This document shows, piece after piece, positions 7,999 to 16,643 of a DNA stretch of 64,000 bases. How positions within the stretch are numbered: position 1 is the first letter of the stretch; every line of letters begins with the position of its first letter. The stretch is from Cyclobacteriaceae bacterium (GTDB lineage: Bacteria; Bacteroidota; Bacteroidia; Cytophagales; Cyclobacteriaceae). The notes under the pieces were generated by a model. The model did not search any database. It was given only the letters and a program-made list of their open reading frames with translations, and had not been told where the DNA came from. Position numbers and translations under genes: made by a program. Where the stretch lies: assembly GCA_028284125.1 (NCBI GenBank), contig JANQSI010000016.1, positions 233,109 to 297,108 of the forward strand, read 5' to 3'.

Positions 7999-10002
7999 TT
8001 ATCGATCTTCCAAAGTGGCTTTTAGCTCAGAATCATCACTTCCGAGGTAATTCTCTAACCACCCAATCCATCTGGTGTACACATCCTGATACCTTACCGG
8101 ATCGCTTGGGAAATGGCCCGGACCTGGATAGGCAATAAACTCCACTGGGACATCATTGTCCCTCAACGCACCATAGAGTTTGTAAGATCCTGTAATGGTG
8201 ACGCGATAATCTCCGGTTTTAGACATAATCAATGTTGGAGTTTTCAGTTTGGAAAAATTTGAAATCGGAGAATTTGCATAAGCCCAATCTAGATTGTCAT
8301 CTACATAAGGAGATTCTACAATTGCATGACGTCTCATCCTATTTAAATCGTTGAGGCTATACATATCAGTGAAATCCACTGGCGCAGCTCCGGCCACAGC
8401 AGCCGTCCAGACTTCAGGATATCTCCCGATCAACCAGGAAGTCATCCAACCGCCGTAGGACCAACCAGATACAGCAATTTTATTTTCGTCAACGTAAGCT
8501 TTTTCCTTTAACACATTCACTCCGGTAATCACATCATGGCCTGGCCCTTCGCTAGGATCTTTTGAAATGGCTGATTGAAATTCATTACCCAAATTCGTAC
8601 TTCCTCGATAGTTGGGCTGAAAAACAATCCATCCTTTTGCCGCCATTGCCTGGGCAACTGGATTAAATCCAAAAAGTGAAGCAGAACTTGGCCCGCCATG
8701 GATGAGCAATACCAACGGATATTTCTTTGCGGTATTAAAATCCGGCGGATAGGTCAAGATTCCATTTGGTGTCAAACCCTTGTTACTTGGCCATTCCAAT
8801 CCCTCTTGTTGTCCAATATTCAAATCCTTTACGAATGAATTGAAGGAAGTCAACTGGACAGGATCTGCTTCCAAGTCTTTTTTGTAATAAACTTCAACTG
8901 GATAATCTTTCTTGGTGGCAGTAAAAACCATTTTTCCATCGCTTGACATGCTATAACCACCAATTGAAGCCAAGGAACCTAGGCTCACTTTAGAAATCTC
9001 ATCATCCTTTAATTTAAAAATTGAAGCACCCCAATTGTCAAGCGCTCGAACCAAGGTAGATCCATCTTCAGTCCACCGAATGCCGGAAGAAGCTTTGTTT
9101 AAACTTCTTGTAATGTTTTGAATTTCTCCTGTTTCAAGATTTACCTGATGTAAATCAACCATGTTCGATGGAAACCCATCTTTAGGGTATCTATAAACAA
9201 GCGATTTCCCATCAGCACTAAATATTGGTGAAGATTCTCTTTGGGTATTTGCAGTAGCTGGTCTGAGTTCCTCCGTTTTTAAATCGTAAATGAAATTTTT
9301 TCCAAGATCTGAATCTCCAGAATTTGGAGTGGGGTACTTAGTGAAGGCAAGTTTGTTACCATCCGGAGACCAGGAAATTGAAGAAGTCGACAAGCCTGTC
9401 GCGACAGTGAAATCTTCCGGTGTAATTCTTTTAGTGTTCTCACCATTTCCATCCGCCACCCAGACAGACATTCCGAGTGAAGATTTATCTCTTAAATAAT
9501 CAATACTTCCTACTTCAAACGAGTCATTGAATTCATTTTCCGGCTCTTCACGCTTGTCTCTAACAAAGTAGGCAACACCATTTCCATCAGGGCTCCAATT
9601 GTACCTGGTGACATCTTCTTCTGCATCGAGAATCAATTCAGATTCTCCTGTTTTAAGATCATACGTATAAAGATCCCTACCGCTCTCTCCTCGTGAAAGA
9701 AATGAAATAGCAGATCCATCTGAGGTCCAGGAAGGTGAACTCAATCCTTTCACATCTTCTGCAATTTTTGTCTGCTTCTTACTGCTGATATCGAGAAGTA
9801 TCAATGATCGATCAAATCGATTCGTACTCATATTCCGATTGGAAGTCATAAAAATCGCTGACTTCCCATCAGGTGAAATCTGCAAAGAGGAAATACCTGT
9901 TAATCGATTGACATCTTCAAGGGTAAACGTGTTTTGCTGCGACCAACTTTTTAGGCTAAAAGTGACGAGCAAAAGGAGGATAAAATGGATTTTTAATTTC
10001 AT
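7999..10002 (-). CDS. S9-family prolyl oligopeptidase-type peptidase, secreted
   Basis: A two-domain serine peptidase: a WD/TolB-like beta-propeller of repeated SPDG/SADG blades (~30-390) followed by an alpha/beta hydrolase with GWSYGGWM (Ser ~515), GDYRV (Asp ~598) and PGPGHF (His ~630). It belongs with dipeptidyl aminopeptidases and acylaminoacyl peptidases of family S9. I chose the internal ATG at 10002 because it begins a signal peptide (MKLKIHFILLLLVTFSLKSWSQ), whereas the longer frame from 10035 adds 11 non-signal residues. It probably trims peptides in the periplasm. It is divergent from the blaI operon, whose most distal palindrome may also affect it. Confidence 0.9.
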   Translation of the reverse strand: MKLKIHFILLLLVTFSLKSWSQQNTFTLEDVNRLTGISSLQISPDGKSAIFMTSNRNMSTNRFDRSLILLDISSKKQTKIAEDVKGLSSPSWTSDGSAISFLSRGESGRDLYTYDLKTGESELILDAEEDVTRYNWSPDGNGVAYFVRDKREEPENEFNDSFEVGSIDYLRDKSSLGMSVWVADGNGENTKRITPEDFTVATGLSTSSISWSPDGNKLAFTKYPTPNSGDSDLGKNFIYDLKTEELRPATANTQRESSPIFSADGKSLVYRYPKDGFPSNMVDLHQVNLETGEIQNITRSLNKASSGIRWTEDGSTLVRALDNWGASIFKLKDDEISKVSLGSLASIGGYSMSSDGKMVFTATKKDYPVEVYYKKDLEADPVQLTSFNSFVKDLNIGQQEGLEWPSNKGLTPNGILTYPPDFNTAKKYPLVLLIHGGPSSASLFGFNPVAQAMAAKGWIVFQPNYRGSTNLGNEFQSAISKDPSEGPGHDVITGVNVLKEKAYVDENKIAVSGWSYGGWMTSWLIGRYPEVWTAAVAGAAPVDFTDMYSLNDLNRMRRHAIVESPYVDDNLDWAYANSPISNFSKLKTPTLIMSKTGDYRVTITGSYKLYGALRDNDVPVEFIAYPGPGHFPSDPVRYQDVYTRWIGWLENYLGSDDSELKATLEDR

Positions 10003-10081
10003 GACTGAGTGTTTGAGATGTACAAGGTACGACATAAAATCCCCGAATACACCAAGAAATTGACAAGTGGTTATGCCTATG

Positions 10082-10097
10082 AACTAAATATTTAGTT
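10082..10097 (+). promoter_or_regulatory. BlaI-type operator 1 (perfect palindrome)
   Basis: AACTAAATATTTAGTT is a perfect 16-bp palindrome located upstream of the blaI promoter and between the divergent S9 peptidase and blaI genes. It shares its half-site (AACTAA/TTAGTT) with two further copies at 10116 and 10136. Confidence 0.7.
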
Positions 10098-10104
10098 GAA
10101 TTAT

Positions 10105-10134
10105 TTGTTTTTATCAACTAAGAGTTTAGTTTTG
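10105..10134 (+). promoter_or_regulatory. blaI promoter, exact TTG-N19-TAnnTTTG
   Basis: TTG at 10105-10107, exactly 19 bases, then TAGTTTTG at 10127-10134: a complete match to the Bacteroidota sigma-factor consensus. The -7 box overlaps operator 2 and the predicted start point falls in operator 3, an arrangement that allows tight repression. Confidence 0.8.
10116..10131 (+). promoter_or_regulatory. BlaI-type operator 2 over the -7 box
   Basis: AACTAAGAGTTTAGTT has the same outer half-sites as operators 1 and 3 with an imperfect centre. It covers the start of the blaI -7 box. Its start is exactly 20 bases from that of operator 3, about two helical turns, so bound dimers would lie on the same face. 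Confidence 0.7.
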
Positions 10135-10135
10135 A

Positions 10136-10151
10136 AACTAAATACTTAGTT
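10136..10151 (+). promoter_or_regulatory. BlaI-type operator 3 at the transcription start
   Basis: AACTAAATACTTAGTT, a 16-bp palindrome with one mismatch, ends two bases before the blaI ATG and covers the expected transcription start. A repressor bound here would block initiation, consistent with autoregulation. Confidence 0.7.
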
Positions 10152-10152
10152 A

Positions 10153-10515
10153 ATGAAACAGCTTACGCAAGCAGAAGAAGAAATTATGCAGATCCTATGG
10201 CAACTTGAAAAAGCTTTTGTCAAAGAAATTGTTGAGAAATTCGAAGATCCCAAACCTGCATACAATACGGTATCAACGCTAATTCGGATCCTGGAAAAGA
10301 AAGGATTCGTGGGTTACGATGCTTTTGGTAAATCACACCAGTACTATCCCATTGTCAGAAAAGAAGAGTACACCAAAAAGTATCTCAATCGATTTGTAGA
10401 AAACTACTTCAGTGGCTCCTATGAGCAATTGGTTTCTTTCTTTACCAAACAGGAAAAGATGAATATCAATGACTTGGAGAAATTGCTAAACGAACTTAAA
10501 AACAAGGAATCATGA
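10153..10515 (+). CDS. blaI: BlaI/MecI/CopY-family transcriptional repressor
   Basis: A 120-residue winged-helix repressor beginning MKQLTQAEEEIMQILW, the family signature. The recognition-helix region is PAYNTVSTLIRILEKKGFV (~35-53), followed by a wing with YDAFGKSHQYYPIV. A C-terminal helical dimerisation segment carries the region normally cut by the partner protease. It overlaps the following M56 metalloprotease gene by the 4-base ATGA, so the pair is translationally coupled. Three palindromes at its promoter suggest autorepression. In Bacteroidota such pairs are common and need not relate to beta-lactams. The inducing signal is unknown. Confidence 0.92.
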   Translation: MKQLTQAEEEIMQILWQLEKAFVKEIVEKFEDPKPAYNTVSTLIRILEKKGFVGYDAFGKSHQYYPIVRKEEYTKKYLNRFVENYFSGSYEQLVSFFTKQEKMNINDLEKLLNELKNKES

Positions 10516-12005
10516 TTCAGTACTTTGCAGAGTTCGTAATACTTCACACACTTTTTCTTCTAGTTTTTAAGTTACTCTTAGCACAAGAAACACAATTGAG
10601 GTTCCTTAGATCATTTCTCCTTGGAACAACTTTTCTAAGTCTAATCATCCCGTTAATCAAGTTGCCTTCCGTAACGCCTGTCCCAACCTTGGATCTTGAA
10701 GCAATCGTTTTATCGTCTTCTACTTTCTCAAATTCTGGTGCAGGGTCCCAAATAACTTTTTATGAGTGGTTCTTCCTGTTGACCAGTTCAGTTTTTCTTT
10801 TAAGGTTCATTTATGGCCTTGCTAGAATATTTTATTGGTACAGAAAAAGTGAATTGGATACCTCATTCGATTTCCCCATTCGAAAAGTTGAAGGAATCAA
10901 AAACAGCTTCACCTTTTTTAAGTGGATATTTATTGATCTGTCCCATTTCGATAATCCGAATGAAATTATTCAACATGAAAGCGGACATTCAAAACAAATG
11001 CATTCGGCAGATATCTTATTTTTCAATATCCTGTTAATTCCATTTTGGTTTGTTCCTTCCTTATGGATCATGATTCATGAGCTAAAAAGGATACATGAAT
11101 ATGAAGCGGATCAGTTCGCTCTAAAATCAACCGATCAAAATAATTATGTCAAGACTTTGGTGCATAGCACCTTAAAGGCGCATGGATTGAACCTGGCCAG
11201 TTCTTTCGATGACGCCCCTATTGTTTCACGTTTAAATTTTATTAAAAAAATGAAAAGAAAAGTTAGCCCATGGAAAATGGGAAGTATCATGGCCATCGTG
11301 CTTATTACAGGTGGAATGTTTGCATGCCAAGAAGAACTGGATGCCGAACTTCAGCAAATTGTGGAAGAAAGCAACCAACAAATTGTTCTCACAACACAAA
11401 TGGAAGCAGCTCTTCATGAAGCAAAAACAAATAATCCAGGGAAGGAATTCGTAGTTGTGGAGGTCCCTATGAAACATATGGCAACCATCCAAAAGTTGAA
11501 TAAAAATGATCCTGGTCAGATTGAGGCTTTGTTTCTAGAAAAAGGTTCAAGTGCACTTCATGAAAAATTGGAAGATGGACATGCGGTAGCAAAATCGTTG
11601 GAACCTGACGAAGGCCGGATTGTCCTTATCATTTCCAAGGAATCTGATATATTCAAAAAAACGATGCATTTTGCTCGTTCTAAAGAATCTCATGAAGTTC
11701 ATACCGTAGTAGATCGTGCCCCCACTTTTCCAGGGGGCAAGGAAGCATGGATTAGCTATTTACAGGAAAACATGAAATATCCTACTCAAGCTCAACGGAT
11801 GGGAGTTGAAGGCAAGGTATTTATAGAAGTTGTTGTTGAAAAAGATGGAAGCATTACCAATGCAAAAGTTGCGAAAGGAATTGGTGCTGGTTGTGATAAA
11901 GAAGCCCTAGCAGTTGTGAAAGAGTCTCCAAAATGGAGAGCAGCAACAACCGATGGTGAAGCTGTTAGAATGAAACTTATGCTAGCTATTACGTTCAGTC
12001 TCTAA
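10512..12005 (+). CDS. BlaR1-like M56 metallopeptidase fused to a TonB C-terminal domain
   Basis: A 497-residue membrane protein. The N-terminal part has transmembrane helices and a zinc-protease core with HESGH (residues 155-159) and the distal zinc ligand region HEYEADQF (~195-202). A further helix at ~257-272 is followed by a helical linker and a C-terminal TonB-type domain (~400-497) beginning APTFPGGKEAWISYL and ending with EGKVFIEVVVEKDG. BlaR1 proteins sense a signal and cleave BlaI; here the usual penicillin-binding sensor domain is replaced by a TonB-like domain. It is coupled to blaI and ends at a strong terminator. The sensed cue is unknown. Confidence 0.88.
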   Translation: MIQYFAEFVILHTLFLLVFKLLLAQETQLRFLRSFLLGTTFLSLIIPLIKLPSVTPVPTLDLEAIVLSSSTFSNSGAGSQITFYEWFFLLTSSVFLLRFIYGLARIFYWYRKSELDTSFDFPIRKVEGIKNSFTFFKWIFIDLSHFDNPNEIIQHESGHSKQMHSADILFFNILLIPFWFVPSLWIMIHELKRIHEYEADQFALKSTDQNNYVKTLVHSTLKAHGLNLASSFDDAPIVSRLNFIKKMKRKVSPWKMGSIMAIVLITGGMFACQEELDAELQQIVEESNQQIVLTTQMEAALHEAKTNNPGKEFVVVEVPMKHMATIQKLNKNDPGQIEALFLEKGSSALHEKLEDGHAVAKSLEPDEGRIVLIISKESDIFKKTMHFARSKESHEVHTVVDRAPTFPGGKEAWISYLQENMKYPTQAQRMGVEGKVFIEVVVEKDGSITNAKVAKGIGAGCDKEALAVVKESPKWRAATTDGEAVRMKLMLAITFSL

Positions 12006-12029
12006 CATTCAACTATTGAAAAGAGAGAG

Positions 12030-12052
12030 TCCCGCTATAGGCGGGATTTTTT
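12030..12052 (+). terminator. Intrinsic terminator of the blaI-M56 operon
   Basis: TCCCGC-tatag-GCGGGA followed by six T residues, 25 bases after the M56 gene stop. On the other strand it is preceded by the MaoC gene end and followed by a pyrimidine-rich stretch, so it may work both ways. Confidence 0.8.
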
Positions 12053-12512
12053 ATTCAAAGTGATACAAGAAGATAATCACACCAGTAAATGCAGGTTTGT
12101 TCTGACCTTCTATTTCCAATTTAGCTTCAATTTCAGCTTTCGAAACACCCCTCAAATTCAAAAGTGAATTGAGTTTTGTTCTGAGCCTTACCTTGTCATT
12201 TACTTTGACTGCTTCTCCAAACTTAAGTTTTTCAATTCCATAGTTCACCTGCATCTTAATGTTTGTGATGTCAGCAATTTGCTCCCACAAATACGGCAGA
12301 AGAGACAAAGTCAAATATCCGTGTGCAATGGTACTTCCAAAAGGACCTTGAGCTGCACGCTCAGGATCTGTGTGTATCCATTGGTGATCTAAGGTGGCTT
12401 CAGCAAACATGTTGATTTGCTCTTGGGTGACTTGTAAATAGTCAGATACGCCTACTTCCTGACCTGTGAATGCTTCGAAAGCAGCGTGGCTATTGATGAT
12501 TGGTTTGCTCAT
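12051..12512 (-). CDS. MaoC-family (R)-specific enoyl-CoA hydratase-like protein
   Basis: A 153-residue single hot-dog-fold hydratase. It has the hydratase-2 catalytic block: FAEATLDHQWIHTDPERAAQGPFGSTIAHGYL (~36-67) supplies the catalytic Asp and His and the downstream Gly. The family hydrates trans-2-enoyl-CoA or acts on related acyl thioesters. It lies 31 bases downstream of argH on the same strand but is not part of arginine synthesis. It may be read through from the arginine operon, or have its own promoter in argH. Confidence 0.85.
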   Translation of the reverse strand: MSKPIINSHAAFEAFTGQEVGVSDYLQVTQEQINMFAEATLDHQWIHTDPERAAQGPFGSTIAHGYLTLSLLPYLWEQIADITNIKMQVNYGIEKLKFGEAVKVNDKVRLRTKLNSLLNLRGVSKAEIEAKLEIEGQNKPAFTGVIIFLYHFE

Positions 12513-12543
12513 GCGGTTAGATTTTCGGATTCCAAGTTTAGCA

Positions 12544-13842
12544 TCAATTTTTAAAATAACTCCATTCGTTCATGAAATTCTCCTTGATTTTGTTGTTCGC
12601 CAAATTTCCAATACTACCCAAATGCATGTGAGACAGTTTTTTGTTCGCTTTGTATTTCCCTGAATCTACTTTCCTTCCAATCATTTTATAAGCATCTCTG
12701 AACGGCATTCCATCCATCACTGCTTTGTTTATATCTTCAACAGTGAAAAGCAAATCATAAACTGGTCGATCAATGAGATCTCTCTTTGGTTGCAACCCGG
12801 ACGTCATGATGGTCAGCACATCAAGGCAATCCATAATACTCTCAAATCCATTGATAAAACTCTCCTTTAGAATCTGAAGGTCCCGATGATATCCAGAGGG
12901 CAAGTTGACCAACACCATTCCCAAATCGATAGGAAGTGACTGCAACAGATTGCATTTTGCACGTACCAATTCAAATCCATCCGGATTTTTCTTATGTGGC
13001 ATGATACTGGATCCGGTAGTAAAATTTTCATCCAGTGTAAAAACCCCATAATCCTGGCCGGAATACAGGCAAACATCCATACAAAATTTTGCCAATGTTG
13101 ATGCGAGAGAAGCTATTCCAATCGCAGCTGCTTTTTCAGTCTTCCCCCTCGTCATTTGGGCGTATATTGAATTATAGTTAAGAGTTGCAAAACCCAATTC
13201 TCTGGTCGTCATTTCCCGGTCAAGAGGAAATGATGAGCCATAGCCCGCTGCGGAACCTAACGGATTCTTGTTGGCGATCTGGTGGGCCGCTTTAATTAAC
13301 ACAAGGTCGTCGATCAAACTTTCTGCATAGGCACCAAACCAAAGGCCAAAGGACGAAGGCATCGCAACTTGCATGTGCGTATAACCAGGCATCAAAACTT
13401 CTTTATTGCTTTCACTTTTATACAGAAGAACTTCGAACAAGTCTTTCGTTTTCCGTGCTACTTTCTCTAGTTGATCCTTTGCATACAATTTAAGGGCTAC
13501 CAACACCTGGTCATTTCTCGATCTTCCACTATGAATTTTCTTTCCTGCTTCACCCAGGTCCCTCGTGAGCTGCAATTCAATCTGAGAGTGACAATCCTCG
13601 ATACCGGGTTCAATTTGAAATTCCCCAAGATCGATTTGTTCCAAAATATGATCCAGACCATCTAGAATCCTGGATTGTTCATCATCTGTAAGCAATTGAA
13701 TCGATGCAAGCATATTGACATGTGCCTTTGAAGCGATCACATCGTACCTGGCAATTTTAAGATCCAGCAAAGGATCGTTACCAATGGTGAATTTTTCAAA
13801 AAGTTGATCAATACTCGCTTCGCTTTTTTCCCAGAGTTTCAT
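12544..13842 (-). CDS. argH: Argininosuccinate lyase
   Basis: A 432-residue fumarase/aspartase-superfamily enzyme that splits argininosuccinate into arginine and fumarate, the last step of arginine synthesis. Signature: GSSIMPHKKNPDGFE (~271-285), with the catalytic Ser loop just before MPHKKNP. The opening MKLWEKSEASIDQLFEKFT and the SGRSRNDQV motif (~105-113) are typical. Last gene of the nine-gene arginine operon, overlapping argE' by four bases. Slightly shorter than the ~460 residues usual in proteobacteria, normal for this phylum. Confidence 0.95.
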   Translation of the reverse strand: MKLWEKSEASIDQLFEKFTIGNDPLLDLKIARYDVIASKAHVNMLASIQLLTDDEQSRILDGLDHILEQIDLGEFQIEPGIEDCHSQIELQLTRDLGEAGKKIHSGRSRNDQVLVALKLYAKDQLEKVARKTKDLFEVLLYKSESNKEVLMPGYTHMQVAMPSSFGLWFGAYAESLIDDLVLIKAAHQIANKNPLGSAAGYGSSFPLDREMTTRELGFATLNYNSIYAQMTRGKTEKAAAIGIASLASTLAKFCMDVCLYSGQDYGVFTLDENFTTGSSIMPHKKNPDGFELVRAKCNLLQSLPIDLGMVLVNLPSGYHRDLQILKESFINGFESIMDCLDVLTIMTSGLQPKRDLIDRPVYDLLFTVEDINKAVMDGMPFRDAYKMIGRKVDSGKYKANKKLSHMHLGSIGNLANNKIKENFMNEWSYFKN

Positions 13843-14936
13843 GATTCTGATTGTTTTTGTTTAAACAGTTCTTCCAGTAGCTGGATATATCCCACAATTC
13901 CACTTTCAATTTCCTCAAGCCAAATGAACTCATCCGCTGTATGAGACCGTTCCGATTTTCCAGGTCCCATCTTTAAGGAAGGAAAACTCATGAGCGCCTG
14001 ATCGGAGGTAGTAGGTGAGCCAAATTGTTCAATTCCCAGCTTTTTAGCCACTTTGACAATGTCCATTTCTGTGGATATGGAGGATGGACTTAGGCGAGTA
14101 GATCGGGGACTGACTTCACACCTTACATTATTTTTTACCGTCTCAAGGACTTCTTCGTTTGAGTACGCATCAGTTGTTCTGACATCCACCACGAACGAAC
14201 AGGTATCAGGTATCACATTGTGTTGGTATCCAGAATTGATCATTGTTACAGACATTTTTACCGGGCCCAGATATTCCGACACCTCCTCAAATTGATAGTT
14301 TTTGAACCAATCTATGTCCTGCATTGCTTCGTAGATCGCATTCACCCCAAGGTCTCTTGCAGCATGCCCGGATTTTCCTTTTGACAGGCAATCCAATACC
14401 AATAGTCCTTTCTCAGCCACCGCCATTTTCATTTCTGTCGGCTCACCTACGATGGCAAAACTGACAGGTGCTAATTGATCCAAAATGGATTCGATTCCTC
14501 CCGGGCCGGAATTTTCCTCTTCAGCAGTTGCAGCCAGTATGATGTTGTAAGGAAGATTTTCTTCTGCATAAAAATGTCCAAATGTTTGAATGAGCGATAC
14601 TAAAGATCCACCTGCATCATTGCTCCCAAGTCCAAAAAGCTTTCCATCTTCGATCGATGGCTCAAAGGGATCTTTCGTATATCCACTGTTTGGTTTGACC
14701 GTGTCGTGATGGGAATTGAGTAAAATTGTCTCCCTTGTTGGATCGAAATGCTCATTGCGTGCCACAACATTATTCCCGTATCGCTTGTATTCAATTTCTT
14801 TGGAATCTAAGAACTCAGATAAGATTATTGCAGTTTTATCTTCTGCTCCACTGAAGCTTTCCGCTTGAACAAGGGATTGAAGCAATGATATAGCTTCATC
14901 CAGGTAGGTTTTATAAAATGCTTGTGAATTCATCAA
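13839..14936 (-). CDS. argE': M20-family N-acylornithine/N-acylcitrulline deacylase
   Basis: A 365-residue zinc-dependent M20 amidohydrolase. Metal-binding motifs: LLNSHHDTVKP (~71-81), GLGSNDAGGSL (~97-107) and AATAEEENSGPGG (~134-146), with the catalytic Glu pair in EEE. Its position beside an N-acylornithine transcarbamylase (15693) implies that it removes the acyl group from N-acylcitrulline, not from acylornithine. The Val90 specificity residue of that transcarbamylase would make the substrate N-succinylcitrulline. It overlaps argH by 4 and argB by 26 bases. Confidence 0.88.
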   Translation of the reverse strand: MMNSQAFYKTYLDEAISLLQSLVQAESFSGAEDKTAIILSEFLDSKEIEYKRYGNNVVARNEHFDPTRETILLNSHHDTVKPNSGYTKDPFEPSIEDGKLFGLGSNDAGGSLVSLIQTFGHFYAEENLPYNIILAATAEEENSGPGGIESILDQLAPVSFAIVGEPTEMKMAVAEKGLLVLDCLSKGKSGHAARDLGVNAIYEAMQDIDWFKNYQFEEVSEYLGPVKMSVTMINSGYQHNVIPDTCSFVVDVRTTDAYSNEEVLETVKNNVRCEVSPRSTRLSPSSISTEMDIVKVAKKLGIEQFGSPTTSDQALMSFPSLKMGPGKSERSHTADEFIWLEEIESGIVGYIQLLEELFKQKQSES

Positions 14937-15702
14937 AATTGCTTTTTTCTAACTGCGAAATCGATCGATGACTCATTACCCGAACCTTACTCACACCTTT
15001 TTTTGCTGCCTCAAAGGCGTTATCCAATTTCGGGATCATTCCGTTTGAGATTGTCCCGTCCTTTTTCCCTCGATCAAATGCTCTATACGAAAGTTGTTTA
15101 ACCAAGGAATCGGGTTGGTTGACATCCTCCATGACACCTCCCTGTTGAAGACAATAGTTAAGCTCAACATCGAAATATTTGTTCATCGCAATTGCAAGTG
15201 TAGAAGCAATGGTATCAGCATTGGTATTTAATAAGTTTCCCCGTATGTCATGGGTTAATGGAGCGATAACTGGTGTTAAGGCACTATTGATAAAAGATCG
15301 CACGAGCTCAGCATTAACCTTTTTCGGATCTCCAACCCAGCCGTAATCAATACCATTTTGAACAGGTCGTTTGTCTGACTGGATTAAATTTCCATCCACA
15401 CCAGTGAGTCCAATTGCATTGATGCTGTTGGATTGCAGTTGACCAACGATCTTTTTATTTATGAGCCCCGCATACGTCATGGTTACCACATCAATCATCT
15501 TATCGGTCGTGATCCTTCTTCCGTCTTTCATCACTGTTTTTATACCAAGAGATTGTGCTGTCCTGGTAGCGACTTTCCCTCCTCCATGGACAAGGATTTT
15601 GCGACCCGGTAGACTGCTGAAACCAGTGATAAAGTGTGTTAGCATCGCCTCATCATCAATGATATCTCCTCCTATTTTTATAACTGAGAGCTTCATTTCC
15701 AT
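14911..15702 (-). CDS. argB: N-acylglutamate kinase (acetylglutamate kinase family)
   Basis: A 263-residue amino-acid kinase that phosphorylates the gamma-carboxylate of N-acylglutamate. N-terminal LSVIKIGGDIIDD binds ATP, KILVHGGGKVATR (~35-47) forms the glycine loop, and NTNADTIASTLA (~174-185) is the nucleotide/substrate motif. Translation may start at M1 or M3 (MEMKLSV). It overlaps both neighbours, argE' by 26 and argF' by 10 bases. If the operon runs on succinylated intermediates, this would be a succinylglutamate kinase. Sequence alone does not settle that for this subunit. Confidence 0.92.
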   Translation of the reverse strand: MEMKLSVIKIGGDIIDDEAMLTHFITGFSSLPGRKILVHGGGKVATRTAQSLGIKTVMKDGRRITTDKMIDVVTMTYAGLINKKIVGQLQSNSINAIGLTGVDGNLIQSDKRPVQNGIDYGWVGDPKKVNAELVRSFINSALTPVIAPLTHDIRGNLLNTNADTIASTLAIAMNKYFDVELNYCLQQGGVMEDVNQPDSLVKQLSYRAFDRGKKDGTISNGMIPKLDNAFEAAKKGVSKVRVMSHRSISQLEKSNFDEFTSIL

Positions 15703-16643
15703 TGATTTTTTAAAATTTCTTTCAATACAGCCTGAGCTGCATAAAGCCGATTTTCTGCTTGCTGAATAACGATAGCGTTCGGACCATCTAGTACTTCATC
15801 AGCCATTACAACATTTCTTCTGACCGGAAGGCAATGCATCACCTTGGCAGAGTTGGTCAATGCTAATTTTTCAGATGTGATCGTCCATTCGGGATGATCT
15901 TTTCTAGCTCCGTAATGATGGTAGGAAGACCAGTTTTTCACATACACAAAATCAGCCCCTTCAAGCGCTTTCTCCTGATTCCATTCGATTTTAGCCCCAG
16001 CGGTAAATTGCTCCGATAGTTCCAGCCCTTCAGGTTGAACAATGGTGAGATCATAATTCGTTTTGTTCATCCACTGAGCAAATGAATTGGCAACAGACTG
16101 AGGTAGACTCCTGGGATGCGGTGCCCAGGTCAAAACAACTTGGGGTTTTTCTGACTGCTTATGCTCTTCAATGGTGGACAGATCTGTTAGCGATTGCAAT
16201 GGATGCAAGGTCGATGACTCCAGGTTTATTACCGGACACCGGGCATTCTTAACAAATGAATGAAGAACCTCCTCCTGGTAATCTTTATCTCTGTTCTTTA
16301 AACCTGGGAACGAGCGAACACCAAGTATGTCACAATAGGAAGTCATAACCGGTACTGCTTCCTTCACATGTTCTACAGCACCCTTATCCATGATCACACC
16401 ATCTTCAAATTCCAACTGCCAGGAATCAGAAGACACATTCAGTACCATCACATTCATTCCCAAGTTATAGGCAGCTCTTGTGGTACTCATCCTCGTTCGG
16501 AGACTCGAATTAAAAAACACAAGCCCTAGTACTTTCCCCTTCCCAATGGAGTCATCGGCCAATGGTGCTCGTTTAATTTCAAACACGTTCTTCACCATAG
16601 CGATTGGATCATCAACGTCATCAATGGACAGGAAATTTTTCAT
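15693..16643 (-). CDS. argF': N-acylornithine carbamoyltransferase, probably N-succinylornithine type
   Basis: A 316-residue transcarbamylase. The carbamoyl-phosphate motif is FNSSLRTRMST (~44-54; classical enzymes have STRTR). Other family blocks are LESSTLHPLQSLTDL (~145-159) and HCLPVRRNVV (~266-275). This is the acylornithine branch found in Xanthomonas (acetyl) and Bacteroides fragilis (succinyl). The specificity residue, Glu92 in the Xanthomonas enzyme and Pro90 in the B. fragilis enzyme, is Val90 here (KGAVEHVKEA). Published swaps of Glu92 to Pro, Ser, Val or Ala gave succinylornithine activity, so I infer succinylornithine as substrate. It overlaps argB and argD. Confidence 0.92.
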   Translation of the reverse strand: MKNFLSIDDVDDPIAMVKNVFEIKRAPLADDSIGKGKVLGLVFFNSSLRTRMSTTRAAYNLGMNVMVLNVSSDSWQLEFEDGVIMDKGAVEHVKEAVPVMTSYCDILGVRSFPGLKNRDKDYQEEVLHSFVKNARCPVINLESSTLHPLQSLTDLSTIEEHKQSEKPQVVLTWAPHPRSLPQSVANSFAQWMNKTNYDLTIVQPEGLELSEQFTAGAKIEWNQEKALEGADFVYVKNWSSYHHYGARKDHPEWTITSEKLALTNSAKVMHCLPVRRNVVMADEVLDGPNAIVIQQAENRLYAAQAVLKEILKNQWK

